A stretch of DNA of 64,000 nt, taken from the NCBI GenBank assembly GCA_002914805.1, contig JXTB01000629.1, positions 124,189 through 188,188 of the forward strand. Reading direction: 5' to 3'. A model generated the notes under the pieces. It was not told the origin of the DNA and did no database searches. It worked only from the letters and a program-made list of their open reading frames with translations. A program made the position numbers and the translations under genes. Positions 11,391 through 21,089 of this stretch are shown piece by piece. Numbering within the stretch: position 1 is the stretch's first letter; each line of letters begins with the position of its first letter. The DNA is from Parasponia andersonii. Lineage: Eukaryota; Streptophyta; Magnoliopsida; Rosales; Cannabaceae.

Positions 11391-12039
11391 TGTTGTGCGG
11401 TCTAAAATCCTAAGGTCGCATAAGGGTTAAGTTCGACCTCCTTCGTATTGGATATGTGCGACCTCTTCCGCTTAGGTTATATGCGACCTCCTCTGTGTAG
11501 TCGTTTGACCTCTTTTGCATAAGTATGTGCGACCTTCTCTGTATAAGTTGTGGGCGACCTCTTCCGTGAGAAAAGGGAAACAAGTCTATGCTTTGTCAAA
11601 CAGGAAACCTGCAAGGAAAGAGAAACAGGAGTCCTCTATTTATGATCAACCAGTTATCCGTTTTGAGTGGTTATCCAATTATGTTGTTACTTAAATTGTG
11701 TTACTCGATTGTATAGTTACTCATTTTCACTTAGGGACTCAATGTTCCAGAGGGAGTGATCAGTTTTTCAGTATTCCAATTGCTTTTTAGTTTTCAAATT
11801 TCCAGACTTCAGAATTCCAACTCCCAATTTGAGAGGAATTTCCAGACAAGACATTGTAACTTTGAGTGCTTGTAATTCTCCATAAAATAGTGAAAAATAG
11901 TGGACGTAAGCTCATCTTTTTCGGGGCTGAACCACTATAAAATCCTCTCTCTTTATTTGCTTTGATTATTAACTCAATTCGCACAAGCCACATCTTTTAA
12001 TTTTTTCTAAATTTATTGTTGATAAAACCTCCGTCAACA
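11391..12039 (+). repeat. 3' LTR of copy B
   Basis: 649 bp, TGTTG...CAACA, preceded by the purine-rich GGAGCTGGGGGGTAAT. It is about 96% identical to the 5' LTR over the compared part and is followed by target duplication GTTGA. The U3 minisatellite lies at about 11434-11570. Confidence 0.92.
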
Positions 12040-12044
12040 GTTGA

Positions 12045-12396
12045 CAAAATCTTAGTTAAGATTAGACGATGAAATAGTAAGTTAGTTAACGGAATATTTG
12101 GCTAGATTAGATGACAAAATAAGTTTATATATCTTAGAGACTAAAACATAGATAATTATGATATCAATGACTACTATGTATATATTTATATGGCTATTTG
12201 GATTCATTTCATTCAAAGTATGAGAGACTAAGAAGATAGCCACTCCAAATTAAGATTAACTATTAAATAATAGTCATTTGCACTTTCGAATGAATTGAGA
12301 ATTATCTTTCCACGAATTATTTATCCTCTACTTTGCGTGAATGCATGTCATCTCCTTTTAGAATGTCAACAGTCAACCCATTCTCATATAGTCCTA
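12045..12396. other. Intergenic DNA left of the U5 gene
   Basis: AT-rich, no ORF or repeat recognised. It would hold the distal upstream part of the U5 snRNA gene. Confidence 0.5.
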
Positions 12397-12407
12397 GTCC
12401 CACATCG
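12397..12407 (+). promoter_or_regulatory. Upstream sequence element (USE) of the U5 snRNA gene
   Basis: GTCCCACATCG matches the plant snRNA-gene USE consensus RTCCCACATCG exactly. The gap to the TATA box at 12443 is 35 bp, the wider spacing associated with RNA polymerase II snRNA genes rather than the shorter spacing of U6-type polymerase III genes. Confidence 0.93.
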
Positions 12408-12442
12408 TTTATACCTAAACCTTAAACTTTTAAAACAGTAGT

Positions 12443-12448
12443 TATAAA
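12443..12448 (+). promoter_or_regulatory. TATA box of the U5 snRNA gene
   Basis: TATAAA lies 36 bp before the predicted RNA 5' end and 35 bp after the USE. Both distances are close to those of plant polymerase II snRNA genes. Confidence 0.88.
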
Positions 12449-12478
12449 ACGACAATAATTCAACTATGCAAATCACGG

Positions 12479-12599
12479 AGCCATGTGGTGAGCACAAAGC
12501 GAACTATTCTTTCGCCTTTTACTAAAGAATACTGTGTGCTCGCTACATAACGTGGCATACGCCTATTTTTGGAGGGATTTCTTTAATAAAGATGTTCCC
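12479..12599 (+). ncRNA. U5: U5 spliceosomal snRNA
   Basis: U5 is the core RNA of the U4/U6.U5 tri-snRNP; its loop I aligns the two exons during splicing. The invariant loop I, GCCTTTTACTAAA, is at 12514-12526. It is closed by ATTCTTT (12506-12512) pairing with AAAGAAT (12524-12530), then by GAGCACA (12490-12496) with TGTGCTC (12535-12541), and at the base by GCCATG (12480-12485) with CGTGGC (12551-12556). The Sm-protein site CTATTTTTGG is at 12563-12572. A terminal hairpin, with GGGA at 12574 pairing TCCC at 12596, closes the RNA. Length, about 121 nt, is normal for U5. Promoter elements are in place and no change disrupts the helices, so the gene may be functional. The 5' end could be a few bases off. 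Confidence 0.95.
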
Positions 12600-12614
12600 A
12601 TAAAACTAGTTTGA
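12599..12614 (+). terminator. Candidate 3' box of the U5 gene
   Basis: CATAAAACTAGTTTGA fits the plant snRNA 3'-end signal CA(N)3-10AGTNNAA with one mismatch. It begins right at the end of the terminal hairpin, slightly closer than usual. Confidence 0.55.
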
Positions 12615-12659
12615 AATTTTTATAAATTGTGAAATTAGAATTTGATATGAATACACAAT

Positions 12660-13270
12660 AATTTGCTAATAAAAGTCATACTAAAAATTAGTTTGGAAAC
12701 AACCAGATTAATTTAGAAAAATGTCAGTTATCAACTCTTTTTGAAAAATAACATTTTTAAAAATATTTAGAAAAATGTCTTTTATCGGATGCACTGAATA
12801 TTTGGAAACCCCTGATTAGTTTAGAAAAATCAGTTATCAACTGTTTTGAAAAATAACACTTTCAAATATTTAGAAAAGTACTATTTTTAAAAAATTAATA
12901 TTTTTTAATAGTACTCAAGCTAATCAGTCCAAATGATGAATTATTTCAAATATGGTTAATAAAAAGTGATATTTTTCTAAATATTCTCAAAATAATTTAA
13001 TAAAAAGTGATGTCTTTCTAAATATTCTTAAAAATAATTTTTGTAAATAAATTCAGAATTTTTCATACGAAATCAATATCCAAAAGTTTTCAATCTTTTC
13101 TGAAAATTTATCATATAAATCAAATTTCCTCATTCTTTCTTGCTTTCTTGCCTTGCCTGTAATAGAATCCAATAAAGATATTTTTCTAGCCCATATAGCC
13201 CAATGAAGATGTTTTGAATTGTTTAAAACTAGGCATTGCTATTGGTTTTAATGGAGTATGTGTTCTGTTT
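12660..13270. repeat. AT-rich foldback-type repeat, family F1 copy 1
   Basis: The left part (AATAACATTTTTAAAAATATTTAGAAAAATG, near 12750) is matched in inverted orientation by the right part (near 12990-13030, TTCTAAATATTCTTAAAAATAATTTTTG). The downstream flank, from about 13060 to 13270 (including TAGCCCAATGAAGATGTTTTG and AAACTAGGCATTGCTATTGG), is matched by 20600-20775 near the other F1 copy. No coding capacity. Confidence 0.55.
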
Positions 13271-13934
13271 TGCGATAAGTACGAAAATACAGATACCTAC
13301 ACAAAATATTCAAAAAATACGGAAACACGGAAAAAGACGTAAAAATATGAATTTTGCTGTTAAAAGCTATAAAAATACAATGAGCATGTCTTTTTATACA
13401 ACCTGACATTTGTAAACCAAACCCTTTAAAGAAAAACTCTTAAAAAAAAATAAAAACAAGACAGACGCATTACATGTGCCTGTCATCCGCAGATCAACGC
13501 CTTGAGTTAATGGCGCTGACACACATTTGTTTTTTTTTTTTTTAAGTTAATTTCTTTATTTATTAATCTTTTGCAGCTCTTTTATTCAAAAATACATTCT
13601 TTCCAGCTAATTTAATTCTCCACTTTAATTGGGAGAGTATTTCTAGATTTTGGCAACTATATACTTTTAATTTCATTGACATTTTTTTGAGTAATTTTTA
13701 AAATTGACATATCTGAAATTTGTAATAGAATTAATTAAACAGTACTTATTTTATAAATGAGAAATGCTCAAGCCCTATTCTAACCTTCTAGATGCTTGAG
13801 TTCTATTTTTTTTTTTTTTTTGGTTTCTTGAAAAATATGAATATTTATATGCGTTGCTTAAAAAATATGAGGCAAAAAAAATTATAAAAAAATGACTTTT
13901 GAAAATAACATATGCCCAAACACTTATTTTAATT
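13271..13934. other. AT-rich intergenic DNA
   Basis: Contains poly(T) and poly(A) runs but no gene, and no repeat that I can name. Confidence 0.5.
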
Positions 13935-14218
13935 TCCTAAATAACATTGGTAACATTGTAAGATACCGATTGTAATTTTTGCAATAATTTTTCTATTTGT
14001 TGGATTCCATTAGTTTTTTAATAGCAACCGTTGGTATCCAAATGGGAGACCGTATCTACTAGTTCTGTTTTTCAATTAGTTATTGCTACAATGGATGTCA
14101 AACTCCTATTTTATTTTACAGAATACCATAAATATCTTATATTAATTTTGGTAATAATAATCATGAAACCCCTTCTATTTCTAGATACAATCGGTAACAT
14201 AATATGATACCTGTGGTA

Positions 14219-14264
<46 letters not shown>

Positions 14265-14680
14265 GGTATGTCAAACTCTATTTTTAGTTGGTAATAACAT
14301 AAGATACTTCCAGTAATAATGTTAGATACCTACGGCAACAAATTTTTTTTTTCTTATTACATATATATATATATATTTACAAAAAGAAATGTAAAACTTG
14401 CCTTCCAATTTTTTGGATACAATAGTTAATAAGGTTAGATACTATTTTTGCGTGTGCAATAACTAATGCATAACTCTCATTCCAACTTTTCAGATACTAT
14501 AAGTAACAATTTAGCATACCTCATAATCTCTTTTTCCCTTCTTATTTTGTAATAAGAAATGCTTAACTCGAACTATTTACCATATTTCGGATACAATAAG
14601 TAACACTTTAGGATACTTGTAATCTATATATTTTTTTCTTTTGTAATAAGAAATGTTGAACTCTAAATATTTACCGATCA
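13935..14680 (+). repeat. Degenerate tandem array, unit about 80-120 bp
   Basis: Six to eight poorly matching units share the order TAATAAGAAATG(C/T)T-AACTC, then GGATACAATAAGTAACA, then TTAGGATAC(C/T)TGTAATC, then a T-rich run. The clearest units begin near 14464, 14552 and 14643. Two units are expanded by TA microsatellites (14222-14259 and 14359-14379). Confidence 0.6.
14222..14259. repeat. (TA)n microsatellite
   Basis: About 19 uninterrupted TA dinucleotides inside the degenerate tandem array. Confidence 0.95.
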
Positions 14681-15263
14681 ACGCACTTAATGTGGTGGTG
14701 AGCGTCGATAGACACATGCATGATTGTGACTGTTAGTATCTCACCAAAATCACTCGTTGAACTATCCAGTAAGAGTTTGATACATTGATTAGATACTTAA
14801 AGCGTAATAACATTGGTCTCTATTCATAATTCAAATAATGAAAATAATTAAACTGAACAATCTTAATAGTTGGGTAAAAGCTAAAAAAAGAAAAAGAAAA
14901 AAAAAAGTCATTTTAGTATCACAACATGAGCCTAGTATAGAATAGATATCTAAAATTACTTAATTTCAGTTTTATTAAAGATTAATGTGTAAAATTTCTA
15001 AATTAAAAGGAAGAAAAAGGTCAAAAATTAGATAAATATACGTGAAAAATAATTTTTTTAAAAATGAACGTAATGTCCTTAAATATTTTTATATAAAAAA
15101 TAAACTATCATAAAAATATTTAAAAAAACCCTATCCTATATAAAATAAACGCAAAAGAAAAAAGAAATGAAAAGAAAAAGCTACATTTTTTTAAAAAAGT
15201 TAAAAACTAATATAAATTTTTATAATATTAAAACAAATTTTAGAAAAAAATGAAAGTTGACAG
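14681..15263. other. AT-rich intergenic DNA
   Basis: A-rich and without ORFs or recognised repeats. Its last eight bases, TTCTCAAC (15264-15271 in the numbering of the flank), are the probable left target duplication of the hAT element. Confidence 0.5.
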
Positions 15264-15954
15264 TTCTCAACTAATGCTGTCAAAATGGGCGGGCCGGCCC
15301 GGCCCGGCCCGCCCACAAAAGGCTATTTTCAAGTGATGGGCCGGCTCGGCCTGTATGAATGATGAGGAAGCCCGGCCTAGCCCGTATAAATTAAGAGGAG
15401 GCCCAGGCGAGCTCGTAGGCAGGCTGGGCCTAGTCCCGCCCGCCCAGCCCGCATTTTGGCCCTTTTTAAAAAAAATATTTTTAGATATATTTTTTTATGA
15501 ATTTTAATAATTAAAAAAAATTATATATATGAATATGTGATAAAACTTTTATCACAAATTATTTTACAAGTTTTATGATAAAAATTAAAAAATAATACAT
15601 AACTTAAGTAATAAGTTGATGAAAAAAAATAAAATAAATTTGAAAAATAACAAATTCAAATTTATTGATAAAATTTTCTTTACCTAATTACCTCATGTTG
15701 GCCTTTTTTATTTGAAAGGTTTTAATATAAACTTTTTAATGAATTTGAACAATTAAAAAAAATCAAATTATATATATATGATAAAGTTTTTATCACAAAT
15801 AATTTTACAATTTTTATGATAAAAATTAAAAAAGAACACATAACTTTAGTTGATGAAAAAAAAAGTAAATTATATTTGAAAAATAACAAATTCATCATTA
15901 ATTCATTATTCATAATTGATCATTGTCGTTCATGTACAAATTATTGAAGTTTTT

Positions 15955-17450
15955 GGCCAATTTTTCATTGTGAATAGTATGTTGATTTCGTTTCGCCGCT
16001 TGCTCCCAATCTTTAACACATGTTAGCACTTCAACCATTTTAGGAGTTAACGAAGTTCTTCAAACATCTAATATCCTCCCAGTGGTGCTAAAAGCAGACT
16101 TCGAAGAAACCGTGGATACCGAAATAATTAAGATATCACGTGCTAATTGTGAAAGCACGAGAAATTTTCCTTGACGGTTTTGCCACCATTCCAAAACTTT
16201 GAAGTTTTTATCTTCATAGTCGATGTCGGAATCTAGCTTAAGATATTGGTTAAGCTCCGAGGATTGCGGCAGATTCGTTGTTGTTGGTAATATACCATAT
16301 TGTTGACTTGAACTTGATGATGATGATGATGAGCTATGCCCACACCCATGAATATAGGATCAGATAGACTTCTTCTTTGATCGGTCTTCAGTTTATTGTG
16401 GGATTTCTTGTTGACTCATATTCGTCCTGCTAAACTTACCCTCATATACACTAAATAGTTCAAAAAACTTATCATGAGCGTTAGTATATTGGACTGTAAA
16501 ATCTAAATCTAAAGCATCGCCAATGTGACCAATATTACCAGAAAGACCATTTAATTTAGCTCTAGGATCTAAAATAAAAACAAAGAAAAATAATAAAGGA
16601 ATTTCAGACCAATATTTCAAATAAACTTCTTGCATTTTAATTATCATAGGTCCAAATATAGGGTCATATTTTTCTTTAGAAAACATTAACGCAATAAAAA
16701 ATATGTGATGTAAAATAATTGGAGAAGTAGGATAATAAATACTAGATAAAGCAACGGTAGCATCATAAAAACTTCTAAAAATTGTACAAATTTTTCACAA
16801 ATAAACCAATCGTCATCTTTTAAATTTAGTGAACCTGTTTTTGAATTGTAAAATATAATAATAGCATTTTTATACGCTATTACATTTTTTAGCATCAAAT
16901 AGGTGGAATTCCACTTTACAAGCATATTAAATTAAAATTTTCTTGGAGGTAACCCTTCAGCTTTACAATATATTTTAAATTTAGCAGTACGAGGATTAGA
17001 AGCATGAATGTAAACAATAGCATTTCGAACATTTTCAATGTATATAGATAGTATTTCAATACCTGATTTGACGATTAGGTTAATTATATGGCATGCACAA
17101 TGTTGATATAATAAAACTCCTCCAGCGTATGAGCGTACCAAGTTTTGAAGTAATTTTATGGCCTTTGTATTGGACGTAGCATTATCAAAAATAATAGAAA
17201 TAATGCGGTTTACTATGCCATATTCTTCTATAACATTTAAGATTCTTTCACAGATAATTTTAGCAGTATGCCTATGATCAACGACTTTAAAACCAATTAT
17301 TCTTTTTGCAATATCCATTTTTCATCACAATAATGAGCAACTACACTTATATAATCTTGTTTAGAATTAGCACTCCAAATGTTAGATGTTAACACAATAC
17401 AAAAATTGAACTTTGTTTTTCGGGGACTTGGTCCCCCTTTCCATTATGCG
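15955..17450 (-). pseudogene. hAT transposase pseudogene
   Basis: Minus-strand segments in order: LTSNIWSANSKQDYISVVAHY (about 17440-17330); KRIIGFKVVDHRHTAKII, then IIFDNATSNTKAI and the QHCACHIINLIVKSGIE helix (17318-16932); VKWNSTYLMLKNVIAY (16925-16686); YLKYWSEIPLLFFFVFILDPRAKL (16686-16393); and the carboxy-terminal dimerisation domain (hATC) around 16200-16030, with LARDILIISVSTVSSKSAFSTTGR. This is the usual order of an Ac-like plant hAT transposase. Frame changes separate the segments, near 17320, 16930, 16690 and between 16390 and 16270. The amino-terminal BED zinc finger is not recognisable, so the protein cannot be made. Confidence 0.88.
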
Positions 17451-17542
17451 GATTTGTTCTTCTTCTACATTAACATCCATCTCCAAATTAATATGAAGAT
17501 TAACAATTTAAATTAACAATTTAACTTTAAACATATTATTAT

Positions 17543-17750
17543 ACTAACTAATTTAAATTAAAAAGATAATGAACATATTACTATTTTATTACATTGACTA
17601 AATTTAACTTTTATTAAAATTAAAATTAACAATTTAANATTACTACACTAACTAATTTAAATTAAAAAGATAATAAACATATTACTATTTTACTACATTG
17701 ACTAAATTTAACTTTTATTAAAATTAAAATTAACAATTTAATATTAAACA
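17543..17750. repeat. 104-bp tandem duplication inside the hAT element
   Basis: ACTAACTAATTTAAATTAAAAAG at 17543 recurs at 17647, and the following 85 bp match closely, giving two head-to-tail units of 104 bp. They lie upstream of the transposase remnant, where the amino-terminal coding part would have been. Confidence 0.85.
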
Positions 17751-18510
17751 TTTTTCTATTTTCTATACTAACTATGTCTATGTCTATCTACATAGATTGT
17801 AGTGATAATTTACTAATTCATAGTAAAAAGACAAGAGTGATAAATTAAACTTTAAAAAATTTAGAAATCGAAATTATCTTGAATTGAGATTTGAGTAGAC
17901 TTTTGACTTGGATTTTAGTTGAATACTTGGATATTGGAATTTGGAAGAATTGAATCTTAAAAATAGAAATAGAGAATATAACTATAGATTATAATTTTAT
18001 AATTATTAATATTAAATGGTTATTAGATTATATAATTATTTAGATAATGTAAATTGAGAATTTGAGAAAATAATAGTGAAATGAGAGAATGAAGATAGAA
18101 GAGAGTTATTTGTGTGAAGAATAGGTGAGGATAAAAAGATGTATTTATAGTTTAAAATTTAAAGATTTTTTTTTTCAAATTTTTTAATTATAAAAAAAAA
18201 AATAGTCGTTGGCTAATGGCTATATGCCCAAACCCCAAATGGCCCATAGGCCATAAATGAATCGGGCCCTATGCGCCCAAATATTTTTTTTTAAAACTTA
18301 TTTTAATTTTAAAAAAAAGGGCGGGCGGGCCAAACCGGCCCAATCCGAGCTGACAGTCGGGTCGGGCCGGGCCGGCATGCGGGCTCAGAATGTTAGGCCC
18401 AGCCCGGCCATGGGAATAAGACCGGACTGGGCTCAGGCCGGTTCGGCCTGCGGGCTACCTAACCGGGCCGCGAACCAGCCCATTGGACCTGGCCCATTTT
18501 GACAGGTCTA

Positions 18511-18763
18511 CTCTCTGCTAACCTTGCCAGCGCTCAGTTGTCCATGCTGACAAGTAGCCTAGAGTCAGTTAATTCATTTATTATTATTATTATTATTTGA
18601 TATTATAAAAAAATATTATAATATCTATTTTGACGTCATATACCGTCTCTGTGTGAGTTTTTTAAAAGGAGGTCGGAAAATTCAAAAAACTCAATCCTTA
18701 CTTCATACTTTACATAAAATTTTACGAAAATCTGTATTAAAAGGGTTTCTATCACTTCTACTG
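18511..18763. other. Intergenic DNA
   Basis: AT-rich, with a short ATT microsatellite near 18577-18598. No gene seen. Confidence 0.5.
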
Positions 18764-19086
18764 AATAAAAAAATTATAAAAATACGGTGGGTTTCATTTT
18801 TCCCGCACCGTTTTTTTTAGAGAATATTATTTTAAAAAAATTTTTAGAAAAAGTTATTTTTAAAATAATTATTAGTTACTAATGTCTGAAAACTAATTAC
18901 CGATTATCATTTATAAGTTATAAATACCGTTAGTTACTAATTATCAGTGTTAGAAAATTAGTTACCAGTTAATAGTTACTATTTTAAAAATAGCTTTCTA
19001 AATTTTTTTAAAAGTTATATTTTTCTAAAAACACATTATTAAATCTCGAAAAAAACTGAGCTCACTATATATTTTCAATTATTTTC
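18764..19086. mobile_element. MITE-like foldback element, family F2 copy 1
   Basis: The ends are inverted relatives of AATT..AAAATAYGGTGGGYTCAATTTTT (left near 18771-18800, right near 19055-19085). Inside them is a second inverted pair built from TTAGAAAAAGTTATTTTTAAAATAA and GTTACTATTTTAAAAATAGCTTTCTAAA. Length is about 323 bp, with no ORF. Matches 19288-19614. The transposon superfamily is not clear because no clean target duplication was found. Confidence 0.65.
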
Positions 19087-19287
19087 TAAAACTAGTGTAC
19101 AAAACCTAATTTTTACTTAATACTATTCTTTATAATTGGGATTGGGCTTTAAGCGAAATGGTTGAATTTTGATGGACCAATTTTGTATTGCCACAAGTTA
19201 CTTTTAAATTATAGCAAAATAACCAAAAATATCATACTGACAATATATAAAATCAAAGTGAAAATTAGGCAATGTATCATGTTTTTA

Positions 19288-19614
19288 GAAAAGAATTGGA
19301 AATATGTGGTGGGCTCAATTTTTTTTAGATCATGTACTGTATTTTTTTAAAAAAAATATCATTTTTTAAAATGTTTTAGAAAAATACTATTTTCTAAAAT
19401 AGTAACTAGTAACCAGTTTTCGAACATTAGCAGTTTGTAATCAAAGCTATTTATAACTAGTATATAACTAGTAATTGGGAACTATTTTTTAGATATTAGT
19501 AACTACTATTAATTTTAAAATTAGTATTTTTCTAATTTTTTTTAAAAAGTGGTATTTTCTGAAAAAGCGATACCTTGGAAAAAATCCAACCCACCATATC
19601 TCAGTAATTATTTT
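19288..19614. mobile_element. MITE-like foldback element, family F2 copy 2
   Basis: Left end GAATTGGAAATATGTGGTGGGCTCAATTTTTTT and right end GGAAAAAATCCAACCCACCATATCTCAGTAATT are inverted relatives. The internal arms, TTAGAAAAATACTATTTTCTAAAATAGTAACTAG and its complement-like right arm, surround a centre with AACTAGTATATAACTAGTAA. About 327 bp, no coding capacity, the same layout as the copy 200 bp to the left. Confidence 0.68.
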
Positions 19615-20309
19615 TTGTTTTTATAGTTGCAAGTATTAGAATCCCGAAATCAAATATAATTAACATAAGAAATGATAAATGATATAAATAAAAACTGTTG
19701 TATTGATGTACTATGTATTAAATTTTAAAAGCATATACTACTTTTACAATATGGTTTATATAATTATTTAAAACAAATCGATACATTGAAACTTGATATA
19801 CTAATATGGGAAAATTTCATGAACACCCGTTTTCCAAACCTTATTTTTATAAATACATGTTTTTTATTTTTGTTTTTATACCTATTTTTAGAGAAATGTA
19901 AACTACTATTACTTTACACATAAATATATACCACAGAATATATTTCATGTATTAAATGTATACCGTGGTATATATTTTATGAATAAAAATTATACTAAAA
20001 ATTGACATACATTTTAAAACGTGCACCATAAGTCAAATTTGTAATAAAAAATATAAACAATAGTAAATGTATACCATTCATATTTTATATATGAAATGTG
20101 TACCTCATAGATAATATTTATATTGTAAATATAGACAATTCATATTTTGAATATGAAATATAGACCATAAAAATGAGGTTTTTTAAAAAAAAATTAAAAA
20201 CAAATATTTATGAAAATAAATTATAAAAACATGTACTAGGCATAAATTTCCTAATATCCCTTATCGATATTATTTAGAGCTTCTTACAGAAATACAAGCG
20301 CATTCAAAA
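19615..20309. other. AT-rich intergenic DNA
   Basis: Contains several short ATATACC/GGTATAT words but no gene or mobile element that I can delimit. Confidence 0.45.
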
Positions 20310-20775
20310 AATTAAAAAATCCTAGATTTATTATAGAAATACCATTTTAAAAATATATTTAGAAAAATAATACTTTTAAATAAATTTAGAAATTTATAAC
20401 TTGTTTTATTCTCAAAAAAATTAGAATTTTCCAAATATACTTAAGATAGCTACTCGGGTTACTTAAGGTAACTACTTAAGCTACTTAAGGTGATATTATC
20501 TTAAGAAACCCAGCTAGTTATCTTAGATAACCTTGAAAGTGGTAAAAATTAGTATTTTCTAAATACTTTTAAAAATTCTATTTTTTTAAAAATAAATCTC
20601 AGATTTTTCAATGGTTTTTTAGAAATTTTACCACATAAAATCATAGTTCCTTTATTATTTAATATTGGTCTTTATTTATTTGCCTTCTATAGAGCCCAAT
20701 TAAAATGTTTTACACTATTTAAAGTTGGCTTTATTATTAGGCATGAATTGAGTTCATGTTTTGGTTTGCTGCCCA
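20310..20775. repeat. AT-rich foldback-type repeat, family F1 copy 2
   Basis: The arm near 20318-20375 (ATCCTAGATTTATTATAGAAATACC, then TTTAGAAAAATAATAC) is inverted at 20545-20612. The centre, 20443-20520, is a second inverted repeat (TAAGATAGCTACTCGGGTTACTTAAGG against CTTAAGAAACCCAGCTAGTTATCTTAG). The right flank, 20600-20775, matches 13060-13270. Confidence 0.6.
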
Positions 20776-21089
20776 GATTTTCTTTTAAGTATTCATAAGA
20801 AATGACCTTTTTTTTAAAGATCAATTTTAAAAATAGCCATTTTATACACTTATTTAATAAAAGATTGTTTTATAATTATATTTTGACGAATGGTCTTTTT
20901 TTAGTTGATCTATTTTATATAAAGTAAATCAATTTTTTTTAAAATAAATTAATATATTTTTGATGTACAAAATATAAAAACAACCATTTATCAAATAATT
21001 TTTAATATTCAGCTATTTTTACAAACTATAATCTAAAATTCTGCCATTTGGCTAAAAAGTCCTATTTTTTTTTTTTGGGTTTATTGATA
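20776..21089. other. AT-rich intergenic DNA
   Basis: No gene or delimited repeat was seen. Confidence 0.45.

Larger units (their letters stand above)
3752..12039 (+). mobile_element. Tat-like non-autonomous Ty3/gypsy LTR element, copy B
   Basis: Both LTRs (3752-4429 and 11391-12039) are present with TGTTG...CAACA ends, and GTTGA flanks the element on both sides (3747-3751 and 12040-12044). Inside are gag (about 4467-6220), an aspartic protease region (6326-7042), about 1.2 kb of repeat-rich non-coding DNA, and a gene on the opposite strand (about 8340-10509). No reverse transcriptase, RNase H or integrase motif was found in any frame, so it probably depended on a relative for movement. The LTRs differ at about 4% over the first 280 bp by eye, which suggests one to two million years at usual plant rates. 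Coding parts carry several breaks. Confidence 0.9.
15272..18510 (-). mobile_element. hAT-superfamily DNA transposon (decayed)
   Basis: Left end TAATGCTGTCAAAATGGGC and right end, read inward, TAGACCTGTCAAAATGGGC form a terminal inverted repeat matching at 16 of 19 positions. Both ends run into GC-rich subterminal DNA of GGGCCGGCCC words, in sharp contrast to the AT-rich interior. Flanks TTCTCAAC and CTCTCTGC agree at 5 of 8 positions, compatible with a worn 8-bp hAT duplication. A decayed transposase lies on the minus strand. One undetermined base is at 17638. Confidence 0.88.

Noticed and set aside
17638-17638. Undetermined base N
   Set aside because: Assembly uncertainty inside an AT-rich duplication, not a biological feature.
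18257-18502. 81-codon ORF in the GC-rich right end of the hAT element
   Set aside because: It is a reading of the GGGCCGG-type subterminal repeats, not a protein gene.
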